Below, in pieces: positions 43,469-64,000 of a stretch of DNA of 64,000 nucleotides. The DNA is from Eleginops maclovinus (lineage: Eukaryota > Chordata > Actinopteri > Perciformes > Eleginopidae). The notes under the pieces are model-generated. The model was not told the DNA's origin. It saw only the letters and a program-made list of their open reading frames with translations, and made no database searches. Position 1 is the stretch's first letter. Each line of letters starts with the position of its first letter. The stretch spans positions 22,165,637 through 22,229,636 of the forward strand of contig NC_086352.1 in assembly GCF_036324505.1 (NCBI RefSeq), in the 5' to 3' direction. The position numbers and the translations under genes were made by a program.

Positions 43469-44636
43469 CACTATATAGACAAAAGTATTGGGACACCTAC
43501 ACATTCCACCTACAGGAAGTTTCATGACATCCCATTCCAAACTCTTAGGCATTAATATGAAGTCGGTCGCCCTCTTTGCAGCCATAACAGCTTCCACTCT
43601 TCTGGAAAAGGCTTTCTACACGATTTAGAGTGTGTCTTTGGGAATTTTTGCCCATTCATCCAGAAGAGCATCTGTGAGGTCAGACACTGATGTTGGACGA
43701 GAGGGCCTCGCTTGCAATCTCTGTACTAGTTCATCCCAAAGGTGTTCAATGGGGTTGAGGTCAGGGCTCTGTGCGGGCCAGTCGAGTTCTTCCACTCCAA
43801 ACTCATCCAGCCATGCCTTTATGAACCTTGCTTTGAGCACTTGGGCACAGTCATGCTGGAACAGAAAACAACCTTCCCCAAACTGTTTCCACAAAGTTGG
43901 AAGCATAGAATTGTCCAAAATGACTTGGTAAGATGAAGCATTAAGAATCCCCTTCACTGGAACTAATGGGCCTGGGCCAACCCCAGAAAAACAACCCTAT
44001 AGCATTATCCCTCCTCCACCACACTTTACATTTGGCACAATGCAGTCAGGCAGGTAGCTCCTGGCATTCGCCAAACCCAGACACGTCCATCAGACTGCCA
44101 GATAGAGAAGCGTGATTGGTCACTCCACAGAACAAGTTTCCACTGCTCCAGAGTTCAGTGACGGCGACTGCTCGGCCATGAAAACCCATGGCACGAAGCT
44201 CCCGACTCACAGTTTTGGTGCTGATATTAATTTCAGAGCTGGTTTGAGTCAGCAGAGCTTTGGCCACTTTTACACACTATGCGCCTCAGCGACCCCGCTC
44301 TGTAACTTTACGTGGTCTGCCCCTTCGTGGCTGAGTTGCTGTGGTTCCTAAACGTTTCCACTTTGCAATAATACCACTTACAGTTGATCGGGGAATATCT
44401 AGGAGAGAAGAAATTTCACGAACTGACTTGTTGCCACGATGGCCTCCTATTACAGTACCACGTTCGAGTTCAATGAGCTCTTTAGAACAACCCATTCTTT
44501 CACAAATGTTTGTACAGGCACACTGCATGGCTAGGTGCTTGATTGTATACACCTGTGGCAATGGGACGGAAGGAAACACCTGAAGTCTATGATTATTATG
44601 ATTGAGGAGTGTCTCAATACTTTTGTCCATATAGTG
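43469..44636 (-). mobile_element. Tc1-like DNA transposon, defective
   Basis: A ~1.17-kb element has inverted ends CACTATATAGACAAAAGTAT and, read in reverse, CACTATATGGACAAAAGTAT. It is flanked by TA on both sides (43467-43468 and 44637-44638). The ends are nearly identical, so the insertion is less decayed than the one at 22987. It lies just beyond the inferred RBMS1 3' end and carries a broken transposase on the minus strand. Confidence 0.93.
43625..44630 (-). pseudogene. Tc1-like transposase pseudogene
   Basis: The N-terminal part shows MGCSKELIELERGTVIGGHR, REISSLLDIPRSTVSGIIAK and an RRGRPRKVTERGR hook. It is followed by a stop, a second segment with RELRAMGFHGRAAV-like sequence, and a C-terminal segment with FQHDCAQVLKARFIKAWLDE and [15 protein letters not shown]. 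Stops near 44285 and 44045, plus frame changes, disrupt it. Confidence 0.9.
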
Positions 44637-47296
44637 TATATGACAGTGACGTTAAAGGTGTTTTGTTGATATTTATGGCGTGCTCAGAGGATTTGAGGTT
44701 GTTGGAGGCAGTTACTCTTGTTTTAATTAATATTTTTCTTATTTAAGTGTTATTTGTGGATTATTTAGAAGTGGTGTGTTCATTTCCTGTTTGAAGTCTT
44801 AAAGAGATCCATAACTGATTTACCATATGAAGATACATTTTCTGCAAATCAACATCTTAAAAAAAGGTTTCCGATGCTCTGGAGGGAGATCCTTAATTAA
44901 AAATAATGTAAATGTAAAATGTTAATGTTTTTTTTTTATTACAAACTTCATATGCAGAGTAAAATTGGAAGTTCCTACCAGGAAGAGAAGAATACATTTT
45001 GGGTTGTGTTATAGAAAAGTAGTAGTAGCCAACAGTTCTCTAGTTTGATGAAGGCCCTATTTAGCTTTAAAAAGTCAATTAAAGAGTCAGAGTCGCATCT
45101 GAGAAAGAGAAGAGCATTTTATTCAGCACTGTTTTTATTCCAATGTTTCAAAGGAGAGAGGAAGGAGAAGATCGTTTGAGAATCAGTTGAAAGTGACCAG
45201 GGAAGCAATGAGGATAACATGTACAGTTTTTTTTTTCATTTTTACATATTTTTTCCATCAACAAATGTTCAGAATGGGAAAGTTCACGCAGTAAACAGCT
45301 AACTGCTTGTGTTTTCCAAAAGTGAGCATTTAGTGTTACAGTACTATCGAGGGATCCGACCCGATGTATTTGGGGAAAGCTCAGTGACCATACAGCTTTA
45401 CCATTTTTCTTGCCTCATAGAAGGGTAAAAAAAAAGCAAAGCAAACTCACTCACTTATTTTTCACTTTTGGCCCTGAATGCATATAATTTACAATGTTTA
45501 TTCTGAACAAGCCCATCCAACAAATTCTTCTAAAACACTGTTGTTTTCAATTACTTTATACATGATTTTTGCATTTACTGTATTTTGATTGAGGATACAT
45601 TTGAGATCCAAACTGATTTGCATGTAAGCTGTTGTGCTGTTGTATACCAAATGTTGGGTATATCTTAGCATTACTTTTGGAGAACTTTAAAGTAGTAGTG
45701 TAACCTAATCTTATATTGAAAAAGAGAAAATGTAAGGGACACCGGTGAGTTATCTAAGATGTTTCTAGAATGTTAAAGGCAGAAGAATGTACAAAATAAA
45801 TGCACGTAGCCTGCATGTATTTGTTTCAAGCTCATTGTAAACCGACTATTTCAAGGACAAGCTAGTAAGCTACTTGTCTTACATTGAATCTCTATAATGG
45901 AGCCTCCTAACTGAACAACGTTCATCATGTAAAAAAAAACAAAACACGGGAACAGAAGCAGTGACAAACAAAAGGAAACAAAGCACAATGTTTCTTTGCA
46001 ATTCAGGAAGAGAAACGCTGCATGTGGGAGACAAACGGGCAGAAGTCCTATAGCCAGCTCCTGAGCGTGGCTGTGTTCTGCTTCGTCCACTCTGGTGAAC
46101 AAAGGGGCTTTACCTGCAAACCCCACAACACCAGCAGACTGCACAGAACCATGAGGTAGATCACTGGTCAAACTGACCACGAGAGAAAAAAAAAAAACCC
46201 TCCTAAAAGATGTCCATTGGGTGTAAAACTTGTAATTTCATAAAAGTTCAGCTCTTTTTTTCAGTCACATCTTGAAGAATTTTTTTTAAAAAAGGATAGA
46301 GGGAAAATAAGGAATTACCTTGCTTTTTTCTCAGTATTGCCTTGGGACTCTCAATGTCTTTATTGCTACCAGAAGACTAGATAGCGAAACACTCAATGGA
46401 AATCTCCATAATTTCACACACACGTTTGATCAATCAGAAATATGACACCTGATTAAGTTTGATGAAAAATGTCAGATAATGTTTGATGTGGCGTAAGGAA
46501 GGCACCTTTTCCAATAATAAATTCATTTATTTCCTAATGAAATGGTCACCTGTATCAGCTGTCAGTGCAGTTGAACATGAATTGATTTTGTGAGCTATTC
46601 TGTGGCAAGATAGATATTGTTTAAACTTCAGTGCAAACACGGTTTTGCAAGTTTTTTTCATATATCACAAATAAAGGAACTATAAAATCATAGAAACCTT
46701 GGAGGGGGGGTTACTATCTCAATCTCATGCATTTTTACTATCACATCATACTGGGGTAGGAGTGAAGAGGGGGAAGATAAGGGGTGGGTGGGGGGGTCCT
46801 CTGGCATTTGTTTGAGAATCCTTGAAAAAAGAGAAAAGAAGAGCATGTTGTTTTCTTATCAAAATAAATCTTTTTTTCTTCTTCTGTGATTAGCCAACTG
46901 TTTGAGTCCATTTACACTGTCCTCAATTTCCACCACAAACATCGGGGCTGTGCAAAAAAGTTCATGTATCTGGTCCAATCAGAGAAGGCAGTGACTGTTA
47001 CCATGGTGATGTCATCGGCAACCTCCCACCTGCCCTCTGGCTCACAGAGCAGGAATCTAGCCTGATAATAAACACAGTTAGCAAAGGCATTGATACAAAA
47101 CCAGCAACAGTGGGATCTTGTTATCATTGACCTACAAATGCTTTAAACAAACGTATAAAGACATGAATAAAGCAGGTACTTATATTACATTGTGCTACCA
47201 AAACTGGTGTTGCGAGGCAGTAATGTTGCTGAAACAAACATCATGCTTGGGTTAACGTCAGCTGGCTCAATTTCAGAATCAACAGCGTACCTGTGG

Positions 47297-57841
<10,545 letters not shown>

Positions 57842-58395
57842 CCTGGAGGTTACAGATGGGATATTTTTTTATTTCCCAAAAAGAAAATCGCAATGAGCAG
57901 CCACTAGAGACGGAATCCGAGCCGTGTACGAAGCCTGTGAAATAGCCAGTCGGTTTAAAACATCCGCATACTGAAAAGGCTACTTAAGAGTAAAAAAGAA
58001 AGCCTCGGTGCTGCACAGATATACTGCACATCTATACAGTCAGATGCACACCAGGCGATGGACCAACCCTTCGGTCCGGTTCATTGATCTACGACGTCCT
58101 GCTGCAGACCGCTCGGCAGTCCCACCTACTACAGACCAAACCATCTCAGCCTCTGCAGGGTGTTTGCCATCAAAAAAACTGCGTGGCCGCCTCTTACAAA
58201 CTCGCACTGGCTGTTTGTTTTATGTAACAAAGGCACATATAGACGTCTGGTGTCTGGGGCTTTTTTTTATAATCGCATTCAGAGTGTTTTGGCGTTTGAT
58301 TTGTAGGTGCACAATCAGTTGGGCCGAACACTCGTCGCCTTTCATGTTGTTGTCGTCCGCACATACCAAGCATTCTTCACCCCCACCTCCTCCAA

Positions 58396-58506
<111 letters not shown>

Positions 58507-61500
58507 CTTCCTCTTCCTACCCTTCCCCCCATCCAACACACTACATGTCAGAGAATCAGGATGCAATGAAATATAAGCAGGGACTGGCCTGAGCAGGTCA
58601 CACTCTGCCTATATAATCCCAACTATGGGATAGAGGGAATTACTGGGGAAGAATAGAGGACAAACATTTAAGGATAACATACTTTTTTTTAAACTTAAAA
58701 TACAATTAGTAACTCTTTTCTTAAATATACTGGTCTATATGTTCTACATACTACTATATGTAGTTCATGTGACAAAAGGTTATAATGATGAAGTACAAAC
58801 ATATTGACCCACTGACGAAGATATAAATCAAGAGAGGAATTTATATTTTTCACTTTTGAGAGCATTCACAAGATTGATTTGCTTATATGCAGTTTGATAA
58901 AGTGTAAACTAAGCATTTTCAACTCACACAAATAACTCACACCCCTTACTGATGCACAGAAACAGGAACTAGTCGAACTTGTCGAGTCTGGCTTTTTAGA
59001 AGGTGTTTGCTGTTGATGGTTTAACATACGCTGTCCATCCTTTTACATTTCTGATCTCCCATGTTTGACCTCTAAGACCTATTTAAGTTCAACACACGGG
59101 CTTACATAAAGCTTTTAGTTGTTGCATCCGGATGGAGGAACAGCCCCTTTCATTAGAGCAGGCCAACCCCCTCAATGGAATCAATCAAACCAGCTCTTTC
59201 CTTTATTCACAGCCTGTGTGCAAGTTTGTGTTTTTAGGTCTTTTGCTTCGTAATTCTTATGATAGGTGGAGCCAGGGCGAGCACTGAGGACACTAAGATC
59301 ATCATCTTAGTCTCTCTGGGAATAAAGGGTTTTTAGTGAGCTGGAGGGATCTAATACTCTTCAATTCATGATAAACATACATTGGAAAACTTGAATACAG
59401 TAAACATTTATATATAAAAAAGTAAATCACAATAGGTTCAATCATGGATCTTGACAAACTGAAAGCAATACAATGTTTCAAGCTTTTTTTTTTGTCATTG
59501 TGTCAAACAGCAGCATCATTGATACTGAAATTATAAGCCTAATATGAACATATTTTAAAGTATGACATGTTAGTAAGTATCTGATCGATGTAATTCAAAC
59601 TTTCAGTACAGTTTGTAATACTCAAGGTCACAGATACATTTCAGTTGGCACAGCATGTATCAAGGTTGAATATGCAGTCATATGAGGACATGGTAAATCT
59701 CCATCAGAAATGGATTCTTTCTCGATAATTTAAAACAATATTTAGACCTTACGTTTCACAAAAAATATTATTGAGCAGTCAACAGAATATATTATCATTA
59801 TAAAATATGCAAATTGATTATCTCAATATTTTACAATGATGATTGTAAATGCATCTTTTGTGCAAATATCTGTCTTTCTTTGTTAATTTATAGTGTAAAT
59901 GAACTTAACTTGGCATGATAAATTACAATCCAACAATATAACAATGTCATGCAACACATTAACAATATTTTATGGAACAGTGCATTAACCCCTTCATACC
60001 TCATTGAGGAAGTCGATTGGCATGAAGTGCAACCATACTGAAGATGTTGCCTTAAAGGACTCCTATTATACTCTTTTTAGGCATATATTATAGCTTTATG
60101 ATATATAAAAAATATGTCTCTGAAGTACTTTGATCAAAAATAAAAGGATAGACAGCTTTCATGTAGAGTATTTTCATTTTATGAATTGGTGCAACATACA
60201 CACACAAACTTCAGGGCTTTATATCATGTCAGTGTCCTTGTAGGGCTTTTTAAAAAAAATGTAACCTTTTATATTATGATGTATCTTGCACATTACTTTT
60301 TATACATAAATGACAGAAAATGAAATGGAAGAGTCGAATGATCATCAAAACAAATAGCCAGACAACATTAAACCAAGATTTTGCATCAAAGTATAGGGAG
60401 TGCAGTTTTACCACTATAAATATATTGGTTAAGATGCAACAGAGAACATTTTGTATTTAAATGTCAAGGTACACATTTGCCTTTCACTGTTATCTAATTA
60501 AACTCATTATATTTTCACATACGAACACTTAAGCAGTACTTGCCCCTAGAAGCCATCCTGCTGGAGATTTATAAAGCGAGGCTAAGTCCAAATCCCATCA
60601 GGGTGCTGGGAAGCTCTTAAAGCATCACATTTCTCTCCCTTATTTCCTCCGCTGCTAGGATTACGGTTTCATGCTGGTGTCGTGTTACAAGCTACCTCTG
60701 AAGTCCAATCATTCCTATCTGTGTAATCAACAGCAGCAGTATGTAGATGGTTTCCTGTGCTTGTTGTCACCCAGTTTTGGAGTTATTGATTGACAAATCA
60801 ATTGGATCAAATGTTTCGTAAACTGCCCTATTGGTGGGATGTGAGATTTTATATGGATTTAAACGGAAATACACTATATTTCACGTTCAAACGGCACACA
60901 TTGCATCAGTTTGCATTGTAGCTTTAACCTGCTCAGCTTCAAATTAATGACATTTTGAATCCTTCAATTGATCTGTTTATTTATACATAAATGTATACAT
61001 TTATCCATTGTTTGTCTGGGTAATTTATCAAAAAGCTCCCTCTGTTTTGAGCAAAAACATGAATAGGTTTCAAATTGAACAGCTGGGAATAGTCAACCAA
61101 TCACAGGCAGTGTTGAATTCATTGAGATAACCCAGTCAGCAATAATGATGCAGCAAACAATATGCTTTGTCTACTTCTGGAGGAAAGAGAATGACAGTTT
61201 GTTTCCTGTTTTGTTTTGGCTCCCATCAAGTGTTTGCTTACATCAAATCCTTTATTGGTGAAAAATTGTCAAGATTGCAATCAAACAACGTTTATTATGA
61301 CTGATAAGAGTTACAGAATTATTTCTAAAATTAAATGTAATATTAAAGGCTACAATTAATGAGAGAAAGAACTACAACATAGTTTGTAGTTAGAAGCTCA
61401 TGTATAATATAACATTTATTATCTTTGTCTGTTCCTATCTTAACATAAGTTATATTTAAAAATACATTTATAAACATATAAGAGTAATACGTGTTAAATA

Positions 61501-63093
61501 CTGAGGCTCTAATCTGTGTTGTTTAACTTTAAGTTGTTTAAAAATGTGTTATAAAGTAATAAAGTGTAATAAGTAAGATAACTTTGATAAAGTAACTGGA
61601 TAAGTTATGTTACATACTGTATTGCTTTTTAAGGTGGGTATATGTATATATCAACCAACCAATTGAATTCCGAATACTAGCTTATTAACTGATTATCGAT
61701 TCATATATTGATAGGTTAACTCTGTCTGGATCTCAAAGGCCATACAAACTTTGCAAGCCTACGTCAAGGAAGCGCATCCTGGTTACAACTGCTGAGTTGT
61801 GTTGAGGTGGGGAAAGGTCCTGTGGGTGTGGAGAGGGAGGGGCAGTGGAATGTGGATGATTATCTACCCCTTTCTCCTCAACTGAAGAATTAGGGAATTT
61901 GAAATGTTTGTAGGTGAACTGTCTGTAACCAGTCACTACTGGTTGAGATTGTCCCAGCTTCTCCGCTGGATTGGCAGCTGTCTGGATGTTACACTTGAAG
62001 ACAAACAGAGTTGTTTTTTTCAGTTCTGTGATGGTGTGGTTTCGCTCATACTTTGTGGCTCCTCTGGGAATAATGAAATGCTTGCATGTTGAAATATGAG
62101 AAACTACACAAACATCACAGCCAGTTTCATTCATTTTAGTATTGAAAGAGAGATGCTGTATTTTATATCAGTTTTTTTTACAGAAATGACACCAATATAG
62201 GAAGTGCCAAAAGGCAAGGTCAGGGGGCATCTTTACATTTGTTTAAAAATGTATTTCTAATAGCTAATTCAAATAGATGGAAAAATCCCAAATGTAATGT
62301 TAGTACCTCCAGACTTCTAAGCAATCCATTGACGCACTTAAACGATTAAAAAATAAAGCACATTATGCTAGCTATAAAGATATCTCCCTTTATACATAGT
62401 CTTAATAACAGGTTTAATGGTTAAACCAAGCTTGACCAAATTAAATTAATAATGGGCCATAAACCCAACAATAAGAAAACAAACAAGGTAAACTGCAGAA
62501 TTTTGTCTTCTTTTCCGGAAACAATATTACAAATATCAAGCGAAACTGTATTTTACATTTAATTGTTTATTGAGTTTTACTTACAATGTGCAAGCGTTTA
62601 AACTTCTTTTGATGTTCCTAATTTCGAAGCTGCTGATGTTTCACAGCTATATAAAATCTAACTGTACTTTAAAAACATCATTTTAGAGCCTATAGAGAAC
62701 TGCAGAAACCAGAACAAGTGATTTAAGACAAACTAAGAAGGGATTACTTAATATATAACTTACTACTTCTCCTGTAGTTTATTGTTGTGCAGCAGAGACA
62801 GCATAAAGTTGGAATAATAACAAATATATAAAGTGACTAAAACAAAACATGTATTAACTGATATTATTAAAGAAGTTCAACACAAGGTCAAAAAACAGGT
62901 TATATAGTGTATTATACTTGAGAAATGAAGTTTTGCTTTTGAAAAAATAATAATTTAAAATAACATGGAAACGGAAATTGTGAAAGAATGTGTTGTTACT
63001 TCACTTAATGTATTATTTATTTAGTTTATATTCATGTTATGTATTAATATTTCTCAGCAATTACAGAAAAGCAGGCATTGGCAATATAAATCG

Positions 63094-63615
63094 CAGTGTT
63101 GGAAGAAGAACTAAGAGCCTTTACTTAAGTAAAAGTACAAATACTATGGTCTTAAGATATTCCACTGCAAGTAAAAGCACAAAAGTATTGGCATTAAAAT
63201 TAACTTAAAGAACAAAAAGTAAAAACACTCATTGTACACCATGGCTCATTTCAGAATAATATGTACAATAATAGGTAGAGAAAAATTATAATCCAAATGT
63301 ACATTAAGTGTCAAAGTAACGTATTCGTTATGCAGAATGGTTCTTTTCGCAGTATTATATTATTATTTTAATTCTTCTATCCAGTTTTTCTCACACATAA
63401 GAGCATTTTAGTGTTATGTTGGTCAATGACAAAATGTAGATACTGTGTAATTTGTAGTGCATTACTGCATTATACCATAGCATATCATGTTACATACATA
63501 TCAGTAGAAATATAAAGTAGCACCAAATGGAACTACTCATGTAAAGTACTCGTACCTCAAAAGTACAAACAAGTACTGTACTTAAGTTAATGTACTCTAC
63601 TTCATTACATCACTG
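63094..63615 (+). repeat. Longest copy of the CAGTGnTGnAAG repeat family
   Basis: The element begins CAGTGTTGGAAGAAG and continues CCTTTACTTAAGTAAAAGTA. It ends GTACTTAAGTTAATGTACTC and TTACATCACTG, so the termini are inverted and about 520 bp apart. No open frame of note lies inside. This is the structure of a non-autonomous DNA element. Confidence 0.65.
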
Positions 63616-63769
63616 GTAAATCGTGTATCTCAGGCTACAACAATCCAGCAAATAAATGCAAATTTAGACTTTATGAAATAAAATACTGCAAGTTAATAAT
63701 TTAATGACAATAGCGCCCCCTTGTGTTTGGTGCTGCAATTAGCAGTCAGGCGACAGCAAAGCACATCAT

Positions 63770-63935
63770 CAGTGCGCCGGAAGTAGTTTGTGTAGAAGAC
63801 AGGAATCTGGCTGATTCATTGTTGGTTTGACTTGGCTGAAGAAAGAAACAGAGACTTTTCTAAAAACCCGAAATATCTGACAACAGGCAAGTACTCTTAC
63901 ATCTTAAAAACCGTCAGTACCTTCATAAAACAAGG
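63770..63935 (+). promoter_or_regulatory. Possible promoter and first exon of a plus-strand gene
   Basis: After 5 kb of AT-rich sequence, base composition changes near 63710. A CCGGAAGT motif (63777-63784) is an ETS-type site typical of broadly expressed genes. Downstream are two plausible donors, AACAG|GCAAGT near 63887 and ACAAG|GTGAGA near 63934. An ATG at 63940 opens MESLLIVVAVFLV to the window edge but lies after the stronger donor, so it may be intronic. In mammals TANK is the next plus-strand gene beyond RBMS1. I cannot identify this one. Confidence 0.3.
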
Positions 63936-64000
63936 TGAGATGGAGTCACTGTTGATAGTTGTTGCTGTGTTTCTTGTGCGTGATTACAGAGGCATAGCAT

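Larger units (their letters stand above)
39333..47296. other. Intergenic: ITGB6 upstream region and RBMS1 3' UTR
   Basis: The left part holds the ITGB6 promoter region and simple repeats at 40441 and 41191. The middle holds a GCTAACATG-type repeat and a dead Tc1 element. From about 45100 to 47296 the sequence is most likely the RBMS1 3' UTR, with minus-strand AATAAA hexamers at 45118-45123 and 45134-45139 as candidate polyadenylation signals. I see no convincing coding gene in the interval. Confidence 0.5.

Noticed and set aside
46912..47127. A 71-codon minus-strand open frame just after the RBMS1 stop
   Set aside because: It is not in phase with any upstream exon and does not resemble RBMS C-termini, so it is treated as 3' UTR.
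61733..62134. A 133-codon minus-strand open frame upstream of RBMS1
   Set aside because: The translation has no recognisable domain and no neighbouring exon that would join in phase, and it is within the length expected by chance in 6 kb of non-coding sequence.

Overview
This is vertebrate nuclear DNA, almost certainly from a ray-finned (teleost) fish. It holds multi-exon genes with GT-AG introns of about 0.1-3.6 kb, very long (CA)n microsatellites, decayed Tc1-like transposons, a tRNA-derived SINE and short non-autonomous repeats of kinds common in teleosts. There are no operons, ribosome binding sites or CRISPR arrays.

Four protein-coding genes all lie on the minus strand, so they read right to left. 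From left to right they are: LY75/DEC-205 (N-terminal part only, 1-5567, running off the left edge), PLA2R1 (complete, 7904-27936), ITGB6 (complete, 30654-39332) and RBMS1 (complete as read, 47297-57841). From memory this is the human 2q24 order and orientation (LY75-PLA2R1-ITGB6-RBMS1), which supports the orthology calls beyond protein similarity.

I built the gene models by hand from splice sites and codon phase. PLA2R1 resolves into 30 coding exons (1486 aa), ITGB6 into 15 (781 aa) and RBMS1 into 13 (369 aa). All three stay in frame to their stop codons. LY75 and PLA2R1 are tandem paralogues of the mannose-receptor family: a cysteine-rich ricin-type domain, a fibronectin type II domain, then C-type lectin-like domains. 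Their exon phases match, and both FN2 exons are exactly 174 nt. ITGB6 is an epithelial integrin beta chain. RBMS1 is a two-RRM single-stranded nucleic-acid-binding protein.

Between and inside the genes are three different Tc1-like elements, all defective (22987-24492 in a PLA2R1 intron; 29025-29556 upstream of PLA2R1; 43469-44636 between RBMS1 and ITGB6). There is also a SINE in an ITGB6 intron, several copies of a short repeat beginning CAGTGnTGnAAG, and two copies of a LINE-like 3' tail in opposite orientations in PLA2R1 introns. The right 6 kb is mostly AT-rich non-coding sequence and ends in what may be the promoter and first exon of a plus-strand gene.

I found no wholly new system. The most notable observations are long GT/CA tracts placed exactly at functional RNA positions (a 3' splice site of PLA2R1, a 5' splice site of RBMS1, the start of the ITGB6 3' UTR), an apparent GC-AG intron in LY75, and a cysteine replacing a normally invariant glycine in the ITGB6 ligand-binding domain.
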